Source: Sulfuricurvum sp. PC08-66 (GTDB lineage Bacteria; Campylobacterota; Campylobacteria; Campylobacterales; Sulfurimonadaceae). Taken from it: 64,000 bases of DNA. This document shows positions 17,214 to 26,814 of this stretch, in pieces; the first letter of the stretch is position 1, and each line of letters begins with the position of its first letter. The notes beneath the pieces are model-generated. The model did no database searches and was not told the origin of the DNA. It saw only the letters and a program-made list of their open reading frames with translations. The stretch lies in assembly GCA_000830255.1 (NCBI GenBank), contig JQIT01000003.1, forward strand, positions 62,001 through 126,000. Reading direction: 5' to 3'. The translations under genes were made by a program, and so were the position numbers.

Positions 17214-17761
17214 GCCATACCTCGCTTTTGCAACTCTTCTGCATAGAGTTTGCCAAATACAATCTCATACTCTTCGCTACCTGGAACCAATTCTCGTTTG
17301 TAACCCTGAATTTTGTCAAGTACAGCATTTTCGATAGCAATGAAACCTTTTAGGTAGTTGTCAATTGCATCATAGATAACATTTTTGACGCGGTTTTCGC
17401 TCACATCGTAATTCAAAAAATCCTCTTCGTACAGCTCATCCAAAATAGCATGGGCGATATTGCTGTAGCGATCTTCATGAGAGAGAGTCACATCGAACTC
17501 TTTGGAGAGTTTTTTCTTTATCATCCAAAAAAGCTGCTTCTCATCGACACGTTGAAACTCGATTTCATCTTCGTTTTCAGAGAGAATTGTTTTGACTTTT
17601 TCTTCGAGCGCATGCTCTTTTTTGATATCGGCAAGAATGATTTCGCTAGCTACTTCAGCTACAGGCTCGATACCGCGTGTAAGCGTCACAATGCCACTTT
17701 TACTCAAACTAATAGCTATCATGTTTCCTACATGATGCGCGTGAGTCGCATTAATTCTCAT
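17210..17761 (-). CDS. DUF507 protein
   Basis: A 183-residue soluble protein of the DUF507 family (MRINATHAHHVGNMIAISLS, then SEDRYSNIAHAILDEL-like charged helices). DUF507 genes sit upstream of carA in many Campylobacterota and Aquificae, but no function is known to me. The ATG at 17761 is preferred over the TTG two codons upstream because it has the better ribosome site. It overlaps carA by four bases (ATGA), so the two are translated together. Confidence 0.85.
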   Translation of the reverse strand: MRINATHAHHVGNMIAISLSKSGIVTLTRGIEPVAEVASEIILADIKKEHALEEKVKTILSENEDEIEFQRVDEKQLFWMIKKKLSKEFDVTLSHEDRYSNIAHAILDELYEEDFLNYDVSENRVKNVIYDAIDNYLKGFIAIENAVLDKIQGYKRELVPGSEEYEIVFGKLYAEELQKRGMA

Positions 17762-17783
17762 CCCCAAGCCTTACGTCATAAAA

Positions 17784-17801
17784 TTGGCTCATTATAGCCA
17801 A
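17784..17801. promoter_or_regulatory. Inverted repeat over predicted -10 of DUF507-carA
   Basis: TTGGCT-CATTAT-AGCCAA is a perfect 6-bp inverted repeat. On the minus strand its loop and right arm contain TATAAT (17791-17796), a good -10 for the DUF507-carA unit. The repeat is followed on that strand by TTTT, so it could instead be a short terminator for the motE-like gene. Both readings remain open. Confidence 0.45.
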
Positions 17802-17828
17802 CGCAATGTAAAGATTGGATAAATAGTA

Positions 17829-18362
17829 CTACTGTGGAAGGGGCTTAATATCGTCTTGACGGTTAAGCTGCGCAGTGAGTTGTGAGGCTTTTTTAGGGTC
17901 CATTTTGGCAAAAATTGTACTGATGACTTTGGGTGACAACGCATGCATAATTTTGACCGCCTCTTCGAGCGGCAATTCACTGAGCACTTGTGCCGATGCG
18001 GCAGGTTTCATCTTGGTGTAGACCTCTGCAATCTTGTCAGAACGCGCTTTTTTGATTGCTTCTAAAATTTGGGCATTCTCATTCTTGACCACTTCGATAG
18101 CGCTTTTAAGTGCTTCAATTTGTGCTAATGTTGCTGTGACATTAGCTTCACGAGTTGAAAGTGCCATCTCTTTTTGCCCCAAAAGCGCCTCTGAAGCCTC
18201 TCTCAACGACTCCAACGCTTGTACTTGGGCGTCGATTTGCTCCAGACGTAGCACAAGCTCCTCTTTGCGTTGCTCAAAAATTTTATTACAGTCAAAGGCA
18301 CGATTCTCACTCTGTGCCCAAAGCAAACCTATCTCGATAACTATCAAAAAAAGTAAACGCAT
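17829..18362 (-). CDS. MotE-like periplasmic flagellar protein
   Basis: A 177-residue exported protein: signal peptide (MRLLFLIVIEIGLLWAQ), a long coiled coil (about residues 25-115) and a C-terminal helical MgtE_N-like segment (YTKMKPAASAQVLSELPLEE, then MDPKKASQLTAQL). This architecture matches MotE, a motility-linked periplasmic protein, and the gene directly follows fliJ. The ATG at 18362 lies in a TGATG overlap with the fliJ stop behind AGGGAG. Flagellar function is inferred from architecture and neighbour. Confidence 0.75.
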   Translation of the reverse strand: MRLLFLIVIEIGLLWAQSENRAFDCNKIFEQRKEELVLRLEQIDAQVQALESLREASEALLGQKEMALSTREANVTATLAQIEALKSAIEVVKNENAQILEAIKKARSDKIAEVYTKMKPAASAQVLSELPLEEAVKIMHALSPKVISTIFAKMDPKKASQLTAQLNRQDDIKPLPQ

Positions 18363-18783
18363 CACGACTCCCTTTGGAGGTTGTACCCCATAATTGCCAC
18401 TTCGTCTAGATGAAGCGCGTCACGTTTTTTAAGCGCTTTGAGGTGTGCTTGTTCTTGCGACGTTTGTAAATATTGAAACTTCTCAAACTCCACCATCACG
18501 CTGTTGAGATGCTGTTGCGCCAAATTTTTTTCGTGCTCTTTTGCCACGAGTTGTTGTGTCTGTATTTTTAGCATCGATTGCAACTGCCCTCGATAGAGTA
18601 ACAACTCTCTAAATTGCAATCCTACGCCCACCTGAGGCATCGATAGCTCCCGCAAAGCGTGCTTGGTTTGCGTTATTTGATTTTGCAGATGTGTGATAGC
18701 TTGCACAATTTGTGCAAGTGCGCGTTGCGCCTCTTCGAGTGACTCTTTTTTGAGTTTGACGATAGGGGCAAAAGGTGAACGCA

Positions 18784-18784
<1 letters not shown>
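18362..18784 (-). CDS. fliJ: FliJ-like flagellar export protein
   Basis: A 140-residue protein that is almost entirely coiled coil, beginning MRSPFAPIVKLKKESLEEAQ, the usual FliJ start pattern. FliJ couples the flagellar export ATPase FliI to the export gate. The ATG overlaps the purA stop (TGATG) and the stop overlaps the MotE-like gene the same way, so this flagellar pair is translated with purine genes. Confidence 0.75.
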
Positions 18785-20037
<1,253 letters not shown>

Positions 20038-20901
20038 TTACCCTTCTCGTTGTTTTTGGTCAAGTGTATCGATAAGCTCGTCCGTACTGAGTGCAAAGCC
20101 TACAGAGCTTACACCGCTGTCTTCGTATCTACCCCCCAAAGAGAGCACATCGTTGTTGTGAATGAAGCGAAAAAAGAGCTCATCGTAATAGCGCATTTGC
20201 GCATAAAAAAGTGGTGCTACCACGATAGGCGCATAGTGTGTCGATAGCGCCAAATTTTTGAGTTTTTCAAGTTCTGTAGCAATTATTTTGGGCACTTTTG
20301 CCAAGAGTGTCGCATCGATAGCTTTTGGGTCATTGAGATAGACCAAATCCGCCATCCATGCATCGCCTTTTTCCAACAATTTTGCCACTTCGATACGTCG
20401 AAAAAGTTCGATATCGTAGCCAAAGTCACGCACCAAAATTGTGGGGATATTGATATTGGAGAGTTGAAGCAGAGGCTTGCACGCCAATGCATCAAAAATT
20501 TTGACCGCTACACCTAGCACTTTATCGAGACCCTTTTCGCCAATATATTCAGCCCCCACTTGGTAGCGTTCAGTAGCAGGAAATCGAAAAACAGGCTGAA
20601 TGTAGAACCATTTTTTGTGTGCCGTATTACGCCCCAAACGCTTGTCGATAAGACGCACTACATCGATGGTACTATCTGCACGCAACGTCATAGGGTTGTT
20701 GCGCTCATCGTGAACACGAATCACCTCTTTGGCATCCTCGATACTCAAATGCTGATGGTAGGAAAAAAGAGGCGTAACAATCTCCTCAAATCCGCTCTCC
20801 ATCAACACCGTACTGGCTACTGACTCTACGTGGCGTTTGAGCTTGGCCATAGAACCGAAGTAGAGTTTGGAGCCTGTAGGTATCTCGTGTTCTAGCACCA
20901 T
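20038..20901 (-). CDS. hisZ: ATP phosphoribosyltransferase regulatory subunit HisZ
   Basis: A HisRS-like catalytic fold without the anticodon-binding domain, 287 residues, as expected for HisZ, which activates short-form HisG in histidine synthesis. Class II motifs are visible (MTLRADSTIDVVRLI, YIQPVFRFPATERYQVGAEYIG). Adjacency to purA is common in Proteobacteria that carry HisZ. The ATG follows AAAGGCGTAGG, one base past the aminotransferase stop. This implies a short HisG elsewhere in the genome. Confidence 0.88.
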   Translation of the reverse strand: MVLEHEIPTGSKLYFGSMAKLKRHVESVASTVLMESGFEEIVTPLFSYHQHLSIEDAKEVIRVHDERNNPMTLRADSTIDVVRLIDKRLGRNTAHKKWFYIQPVFRFPATERYQVGAEYIGEKGLDKVLGVAVKIFDALACKPLLQLSNINIPTILVRDFGYDIELFRRIEVAKLLEKGDAWMADLVYLNDPKAIDATLLAKVPKIIATELEKLKNLALSTHYAPIVVAPLFYAQMRYYDELFFRFIHNNDVLSLGGRYEDSGVSSVGFALSTDELIDTLDQKQREG

Positions 20902-20902
20902 C

Positions 20903-22012
20903 CTACGCCTTTAGGTCGTAATAGGTACGGCTAAACGCTGTCGATGCCGCACCATCGAAAGGTCGCAATCCTAGCTTATCCATCGCCAACTCTATGGCAT
21001 TGACTACCCATGCCGCTTCATTCACACCAATGAGTCCCATGTGGTTGATGCGGAAAATTTTGCCATTGAGAGCATCTTGCCCCCCTGCGATATCGACCTC
21101 AAACTCTTTTTTGAGCAGGCTTCGAATTGCCTTGGTCTCATCACCGTAAACCGTTGTCATTGAGCGTGCAGAGACTTTGGGGTAGATGGCAAGTCCAAGT
21201 GCTTTCATCGCCGCTTGCGTGGCAACACCTCGACGGCGTGTCGCATCATAGAAGGCATCCCAACCCATCGCTTCGACTTGATCAAGCATCGCATTGAGCC
21301 CGATAATGAGTGTTGTAGGGGCAGTGTAAGCGGTCGTATTTTGGCGTTGGTTTTTGATTTCACTGGCGAGGTTGAAATAATATCCCTTGCCTTTGCCAAT
21401 CTTCTCGATAGCCGCATTACTAAGCCCAATGTACGCCAACCCTGGGGGCAACATCAACGCTTTTTGGCTTCCAGAGATGAGGGCATCGATATGCGTAGCA
21501 TCGATAGGCTCTACACCCAATGCCGTAATACCATCTGCTATGACCATTATCGAGGGATTTTTTGCCTTAATTGCTTTGGCGATAGCCTCCACAGGGTGAC
21601 GCAATCCACCTGCACTCTCGCTAATTTGAATGGCAAATGCATCGATATCAGGGTTCGCATCGAGGGTACGCAACACATCTTCGACAGTGGCTGGCGTATT
21701 CCACTCATAGGTTAATTCGACGTGACCTTTGCCCAAAGCTTTGGCAATTTTGCCAAAACGCTCACCAAATTTTCCTGCATTGATAGTGAGGATTTTGGTG
21801 GCAGTGAGGTTATCGACGGCAGCTTCCATCGCGCCTGTACCGCTTGCGGCTAGCATGACGACATCGTCCATGCCATAAAGCTTGAGAAGTTTGGTACGTG
21901 TGGAGGCAAAAATGGCTTCAAATTCTGGAGTGCGGTGGTGAATGGTAGGTGTCGCCATGGCTTGGCGCACTACCTCTGGGACAGGCGTAGGGCCTGGGGT
22001 AAAGAGTAGCAT
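20903..22012 (-). CDS. Class V aminotransferase (serine/alanine-glyoxylate type)
   Basis: PLP enzyme of the alanine-glyoxylate/serine-pyruvate aminotransferase family, 369 residues. The start MLLFTPGPTPVPEVVRQAM is characteristic; the PLP lysine is in SGSQKALMLPPG and SIMVIADG-type Asp is in IMVIADGITALG. Campylobacterota use such enzymes in serine metabolism, but the exact amino donor cannot be read from sequence. The ATG at 22012 follows AGGAA, which itself lies in a perfect 12-bp palindrome. It heads the hisZ-purA-fliJ series. Confidence 0.88.
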   Translation of the reverse strand: MLLFTPGPTPVPEVVRQAMATPTIHHRTPEFEAIFASTRTKLLKLYGMDDVVMLAASGTGAMEAAVDNLTATKILTINAGKFGERFGKIAKALGKGHVELTYEWNTPATVEDVLRTLDANPDIDAFAIQISESAGGLRHPVEAIAKAIKAKNPSIMVIADGITALGVEPIDATHIDALISGSQKALMLPPGLAYIGLSNAAIEKIGKGKGYYFNLASEIKNQRQNTTAYTAPTTLIIGLNAMLDQVEAMGWDAFYDATRRRGVATQAAMKALGLAIYPKVSARSMTTVYGDETKAIRSLLKKEFEVDIAGGQDALNGKIFRINHMGLIGVNEAAWVVNAIELAMDKLGLRPFDGAASTAFSRTYYDLKA

Positions 22013-22014
22013 TG

Positions 22015-22026
22015 CTAGGTTCCTAG
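22015..22026. promoter_or_regulatory. Palindrome containing the aminotransferase ribosome site
   Basis: CTAGG-TT-CCTAG, a perfect 5-2-5 inverted repeat, ends three bases before the aminotransferase ATG. On the minus strand it includes the AGGAA ribosome site. A TACAAT -10 candidate lies upstream at 22046-22051 on the same strand. It could be an operator or a small RNA hairpin over the ribosome site. Confidence 0.35.
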
Positions 22027-22104
22027 TCAGACATAATTTGGGGCGATTGTACTCCAAAAAGGCTTAACCATCCTTGTGAAAAGGCCCTAGAAACACTCTC
22101 TCTA

Positions 22105-22305
22105 CTAAGCAGATTTAGGTGATTTTTCCATAAGACGCATCAAAGTACGTAACGCTTCATTGACGGATTTTGCATCAGGGAAAACCTCGTTCACATCGGC
22201 ATCTATTTTGACGATATTGACACCCTCATGATATTTGGCTGCATATTTTCCTCGCACACCATGACTAAAATCGTACTCATCCAACATCTCATCTTCTTTT
22301 TTCAT
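22105..22305 (-). CDS. Antitoxin partner of BrnT-type toxin
   Basis: A 66-residue protein with the widespread pattern YDFSHGVRGKYAAKYHEG, then FPDAKSVNEALRTLMRL. This family commonly sits downstream of BrnT-like or RelE-like toxins; it is not classical BrnA. Its ATG overlaps the toxin stop by four bases, so the pair is co-translated, toxin first. Role as neutralising antitoxin is inferred from this arrangement. Confidence 0.72.
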   Translation of the reverse strand: MKKEDEMLDEYDFSHGVRGKYAAKYHEGVNIVKIDADVNEVFPDAKSVNEALRTLMRLMEKSPKSA

Positions 22306-22583
22306 GACTGCTCCTCATAAAATTTTTGCTCACTTTTACTCGCTTTTCGTGCAGAAATAATGCGAATGACATCGCTCTTTTCTACATGCACTACAACCAG
22401 TATGTTATGAATCTCTGATTTTCCTACGATAATGAATCGCTCTTCCTCTTCTGAATGCAAAACATCTGGAATTGTTATAGCTTGCCAATCTCCAAAAACC
22501 GTACTGGCTTCTTCAAAAGTCACGCTATGTTTTTTGAAATTGGTATACGCTTTTTTCTCATCCCATTCAAAAATCAAACCCAT
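22302..22583 (-). CDS. brnT: BrnT-family ribonuclease toxin
   Basis: A 93-residue protein with the BrnT signature: FEWDEKKAYTNFKKHSVTFE, FGDWQAI, RFIIVGKS and IRIISARKASKSEQKFYEE. BrnT is a RelE-fold ribonuclease that inhibits translation. It is the first gene of the pair, with GAGGG seven bases before its ATG. The partner is a different antitoxin family from the usual BrnA. Confidence 0.85.
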   Translation of the reverse strand: MGLIFEWDEKKAYTNFKKHSVTFEEASTVFGDWQAITIPDVLHSEEEERFIIVGKSEIHNILVVVHVEKSDVIRIISARKASKSEQKFYEEQS

Positions 22584-22617
22584 AGCATACCCTCACTTAT
22601 GGGCATTGTAACACACC

Positions 22618-23607
22618 TCAAAACTTACGTGGATAGGTGCGCAAAAGCAAGGTCGCAAAGTCGCCCTGCCCCATCAGCTCTATCACTTCACCCATTTTGA
22701 AACTGCTGTCCGCCTCGATAAGCCCGTCGCTTATCATCTCAAAACGACTCACATCGATTTGCGTAGGTGTCAAGAGTGCTATATAGAGGTCTTTGGTAGG
22801 TTTGTTGGGTTCTACAAGCCCTGCAATCAGCTCCAATTCGCTGTTGGCATCAGGAAATACCATCGGCTGATTGGGTTTGATAGGTGCATTGCCAAAAAGC
22901 ACGCCTACTTTGCCATCTTCGTAGATAGTCAAAAGCGAGAGATAGCCACGCTTTGAGGTTTTGACCGTGAAGCTAAAGACCTCATCTTCATAGAGCTTGG
23001 GATGCGATGCGGTAAGCGTCACCACTTCACTGGTCGTCGTGGCAAAAAGCTTGTCAAAATCTTCACCTCCTAGCAATGCCGAAAAGCTTCCACTTTTGAG
23101 GTACCACATGCCGTTACTACGCCACACCTCAAAAGCGTGTGGGCACGCTAACTCCTTGTGAATGCCCTGCACGAGAGGCGTTTGCACTAGATAGGGATTG
23201 GGGGCTTTGTCACAAGCTACCTCTGCAAGGGCGCGTTTGGCTTGTTGCGCAATAGCGATATGCTCAAACATCACCACCACGTACCAGACACCCTCGACAC
23301 GCTCTGCCTTGTAGGTGCGGGCATTGGAGAGCACCACATCGGTACGCGCCACGAGCTTTTGACGTGCGGCTTTAGTCACCTCATCGTTTTTGACTTGGGT
23401 ATCGGTCGAGATTTCAGACTGGATGATGGACTGCATCGCATTAGCGATTTGCTCTTTGGCTTTGGCGATGGCACGCGCTTGATCGGCATCCTCACCATAA
23501 CCGTAATAGATATTGCCACTGCTTGCAAACTCACTTTGGGCATACCATGCAGGCGATACCGCCCATGCCACACTCCACACCATCATAACTACAAACAACG
23601 TGCGCAT
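22618..23607 (-). CDS. Exported LPP20-like/DUF4384 protein
   Basis: A 329-residue exported protein. After a signal peptide (MRTLFVVMMVWSVAWA) comes an LPP20-like domain (about residues 18-140, YYGYGEDADQARAIAKAKEQ) and then a DUF4384 domain (about residues 190-295, FSFTVKTSKRGYLSLLTIYE, GKVGVLFGN). DUF4384 is often fused to or encoded beside caspase-like peptidases, and here it follows one by 18 bases. The ATG at 23607 has a GGAGG site. It may be a regulator or substrate of the peptidase; that is inference. Confidence 0.72.
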   Translation of the reverse strand: MRTLFVVMMVWSVAWAVSPAWYAQSEFASSGNIYYGYGEDADQARAIAKAKEQIANAMQSIIQSEISTDTQVKNDEVTKAARQKLVARTDVVLSNARTYKAERVEGVWYVVVMFEHIAIAQQAKRALAEVACDKAPNPYLVQTPLVQGIHKELACPHAFEVWRSNGMWYLKSGSFSALLGGEDFDKLFATTTSEVVTLTASHPKLYEDEVFSFTVKTSKRGYLSLLTIYEDGKVGVLFGNAPIKPNQPMVFPDANSELELIAGLVEPNKPTKDLYIALLTPTQIDVSRFEMISDGLIEADSSFKMGEVIELMGQGDFATLLLRTYPRKF

Positions 23608-23625
23608 TGGCACCTCCTTTTGGGT

Positions 23626-25500
23626 TTACAATTCTAGCTTACTGTTGCCCTCGATGACGGGCTCTTGTTCGCGTAGTTCTCCATAAAGCTTGCGACTCGT
23701 ATCGTAGGTGCGAGCACGTGCGCTTTTGAAAAGGGTCGCAATATCTTGTGTCCCGCGCAACAGCTCCTCCATCACAAAATAGCTGAACAATCGATGCCCC
23801 TTTTGCTCATAGGCATTGGAGTATTGTGTACCGCTACCTGCCGCAAGCAACGCCATTTTGCTTTTGTCAAAGCTCACCGATTTGGCACGCAAGAGTGGCG
23901 CGGCTACACCCGTACCGTGGATACTTTTGCCATCACTGCCGCCGCTAAAACAGCTATCGACCACCGCGATGACCTTCGAGGCTTGGGTGTCGGTGAGGGC
24001 TTTGTAGATACGCTCTAGGGCGAAAAACTCCTCTTGCGCGACGTAGCTAGGCTCCATATCGGTGGCTAGCATGAAGGGCGCATTGTCGCGTTTGGGCACA
24101 GGGATGCCGTGACCGTTGTAGTAAAAATAGACCGTATCGCCTTTTTTGACACTGCGCTCTAGTTTCAAAAGCGTCGTCTTGATACGTTGCGCGGTGGCAT
24201 CACCGTCGATAAGGACGTAGCTGTTGGAGGTGGGGACACCGAGGGCCTTTTGGGCGGTTTGGGCGAACATCTGCGCACTTCGCTTGGCATAGAGAATCGA
24301 CGCCGTAGCAACATAGGATTCGATACCTATGACCACGAGCCATTTGCGACTGTCGACTTTTGCCTTGGGTGCTTTGGCTAGCAAAATATCCAAATCGTCG
24401 AAACTACGAAGCCTGCTCGTATCGAGCGTCGCCATCGTGCCCTCCTCTACAGAGATGGCAGTGGTGGGCGTGGCGATATCGAGTGGTGAGTTTTGGATAT
24501 TGACCGCGACACGAGTCGTATCGATGTTGTAGTCGGCAAATTTGGCTATGTAGGTTTGCTTCGCATAGGGCACCTCGATACGCGAGAGCGAGACACTCTT
24601 GCCGTCATAATCGAAAACGGCTACGGGTTTGAGATGGTCACGGTCAGCATACATCGCGCGGGCTTGGTCACGTGGTACAGCGATGGCGACCTTTTGGGTA
24701 CCAAAATCGCTCTTGTTTTCAAAACGCAGATTACCCACAAAATAGCCATTTTCTGCATTATACAGCACACCATCGAGAATGGGACGACCGTAACTTATCT
24801 CTAGTGCTTGTTTGATGCCCTCTGTTTTGGCACTTTTCATTACTTTTGTAACTTGTTCTCGATACGTTTTTTGAGCTTGTGCTTGCTCTTTTTTGACCCT
24901 CATGACACGTGCCTCGAACTCGGATGTCGTCTCGAACATATCTTTGACAACCTCTATCTCTTGGGGCGGAGCTGGAATGGCGGCGATTTTTGCGTCGATG
25001 ATTTTTTGAACCATTTCGTCAAAATTTAAATCAACGAATTTTTTTTGTTCATTACGCACACATCGCACCGTACTGAAAACAGAGAGGTCAACGTCGTCGG
25101 AGCGAGAGTGCTCACGCCCGAAACTAACGTCCCACGCAAGCCTAGCATTGCCCATGACAGGTGAAACAGACCAAAAATAACCCTCCTTTCCATTGACAAA
25201 AGACTTTTCAACACCTCTAGAAGTAGCAATAGACTTTAGTTCAGTGATAGTGGGCAATCGCCAGTCGTCGTATCCAGCCAAGGAGAGTGCCTCGCAATAG
25301 TCGATGGCACCCTGCCAATCACGCCAAAATGTGCCTACGCTCTTATCATCCTGCCACTCAAAGCCACGTGTACGGTCGATAACCACCTCACGTGCATTAT
25401 CACGAGTAAAATTTTTAAGTAAATTATAAGGACTATCGATACGTATCTCCTGCGCAGAGGTGAGTGTAGCGAGGAGGAGAAAAAGCAGAGTGCGAATCAT
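23626..25500 (-). CDS. Exported DUF1566-caspase (C14) peptidase
   Basis: A 624-residue protein with a Sec signal peptide (MIRTLLFLLLATLTSAQ), an Lcl/DUF1566 lectin-fold domain (about residues 35-155, DDWRLPTITELKSIA, STVRCVRN), a charged helical linker (about 170-230), a central beta-rich domain, and a C-terminal caspase-like peptidase. The catalytic dyad is His464 in YYNGHG and Cys517 in VVDSCFSGG. Caspase-like enzymes cleave after Arg/Lys or Asp. Export to the periplasm or surface, with a ligand-binding domain in front, suggests a sensing protease. Neighbour downstream is the DUF4384 protein. Confidence 0.8.
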   Translation of the reverse strand: MIRTLLFLLLATLTSAQEIRIDSPYNLLKNFTRDNAREVVIDRTRGFEWQDDKSVGTFWRDWQGAIDYCEALSLAGYDDWRLPTITELKSIATSRGVEKSFVNGKEGYFWSVSPVMGNARLAWDVSFGREHSRSDDVDLSVFSTVRCVRNEQKKFVDLNFDEMVQKIIDAKIAAIPAPPQEIEVVKDMFETTSEFEARVMRVKKEQAQAQKTYREQVTKVMKSAKTEGIKQALEISYGRPILDGVLYNAENGYFVGNLRFENKSDFGTQKVAIAVPRDQARAMYADRDHLKPVAVFDYDGKSVSLSRIEVPYAKQTYIAKFADYNIDTTRVAVNIQNSPLDIATPTTAISVEEGTMATLDTSRLRSFDDLDILLAKAPKAKVDSRKWLVVIGIESYVATASILYAKRSAQMFAQTAQKALGVPTSNSYVLIDGDATAQRIKTTLLKLERSVKKGDTVYFYYNGHGIPVPKRDNAPFMLATDMEPSYVAQEEFFALERIYKALTDTQASKVIAVVDSCFSGGSDGKSIHGTGVAAPLLRAKSVSFDKSKMALLAAGSGTQYSNAYEQKGHRLFSYFVMEELLRGTQDIATLFKSARARTYDTSRKLYGELREQEPVIEGNSKLEL

Positions 25501-25605
25501 GAGAGGTGCTCCGAGAGAGATTTGGGGCAGAGTCTACCCAAAACCCCACAAAGAAAAACTGAAAAGACGCGATACTTTTACTAGCTAACCGTATCCCATC
25601 TCCCT

Positions 25606-26814
25606 TTACTCATGCCGTAGGGCATCGATAGGGTCAAGTTGCGCCGCTTTGCGTGCAGGAAAATAGCCAAAAACAATCCCCACCATCGTCGAAAAGCCAA
25701 ACGCAAGCAGTATCACATTTGCCTCCATCACAAAAGGTATCTCAAACGCTACCGTCCCAGCCCACGCGCCCAACAATCCCAAGATGATCCCAATCACACC
25801 GCCCAACATCGATAGCACAATAGACTCGACCAAAAACTGCATGAGTACTTCGCGCTCCAGTGCCCCAATCGCCAAGCGTATGCCTATTTCGCGGGTGCGC
25901 TCGGTGACCGATACAAGCATAATATTCATAATGCCTATGCCGCCCACGAGTAGGCTAATCGCCGCCACCGCCCCTAGCAAAAGGGTCAAGATTCGGGTCG
26001 TTTGAGAGACGGTATTGATAATCTCTTTGAGGTCAAAAACTGAAAAATCATCCTCTTCACCCTCTCCAATGTGACGACGCTCTCGCATAATGGTAGAGAC
26101 CTGTTCGATGACTGTGGTGCTATCGACACCGTCATTGGAAGAGATGAGTATCGAGGAGATATCGATACTGCCGCTGATACGACGCTGGAAGGTGCGAATG
26201 GGGACAAGGACGATATCGTCTTGGTCTTGCCCGAATCCCGAGGCACCTTTGGAAGCCAGTACGCCGATGATTTGACACGAGAGTTTGCCCAAGCGTATCG
26301 ATGCGCCTAGGCTATCTTGAGCACCAAAAAGCTCTTTTTCGATGGTGGTACCTACGATACAGCTCGCTTTGCCCGATTGCAACTCCGCAGGGGTAAATGC
26401 GCGCCCTTTTTCGATACCCCAATCTTTGGCGATGAAGTAGTCATTATCGGTGCCATAGAGCTGTGTGACGTGGTTGTTAGCCCCGTAAACTGCGGTGACA
26501 GAGCGTGCGGCTTGAGGAGCGACGGCTTTGATATTGGAGAGTTCGTGTTTGAGGACTCTGACATCTTCGCTGGTAAAAAGCGATGCGGTATTGCCCTGCC
26601 CTGGTCCTCGAGCACGTTGCCCTGGCATGAGCGTGAGCATATTGGAGCCTAGCTTTTCTATCGAGCCTGTCACCGATTGCGTCGCGCCATTGCCAATCGT
26701 GACCAAGATTATCACCGAGGCGATACCAATGACGATGCCCAACGTCGTCAAAAAGGAGCGCATGATATTGCGCGAAATAGCGCGAAACGCCAAGACAAAA
26801 GCATTAAAGAGCAT
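25606..26814 (-). CDS. MacB-type ABC exporter permease
   Basis: A 402-residue permease of the MacB/LolE-like family: one N-terminal span (RSFLTTLGIVIGIASVIILV), a large periplasmic MacB_PCD domain, and three C-terminal spans with the ending FPARKAAQLDPIDALRHE. It works with the ATPase and the membrane fusion protein upstream to move substrates from the periplasm through TolC. The ATG at 26814 overlaps the ATPase gene by 11 bases. The substrate is unknown. Confidence 0.93.
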   Translation of the reverse strand: MLFNAFVLAFRAISRNIMRSFLTTLGIVIGIASVIILVTIGNGATQSVTGSIEKLGSNMLTLMPGQRARGPGQGNTASLFTSEDVRVLKHELSNIKAVAPQAARSVTAVYGANNHVTQLYGTDNDYFIAKDWGIEKGRAFTPAELQSGKASCIVGTTIEKELFGAQDSLGASIRLGKLSCQIIGVLASKGASGFGQDQDDIVLVPIRTFQRRISGSIDISSILISSNDGVDSTTVIEQVSTIMRERRHIGEGEEDDFSVFDLKEIINTVSQTTRILTLLLGAVAAISLLVGGIGIMNIMLVSVTERTREIGIRLAIGALEREVLMQFLVESIVLSMLGGVIGIILGLLGAWAGTVAFEIPFVMEANVILLAFGFSTMVGIVFGYFPARKAAQLDPIDALRHE

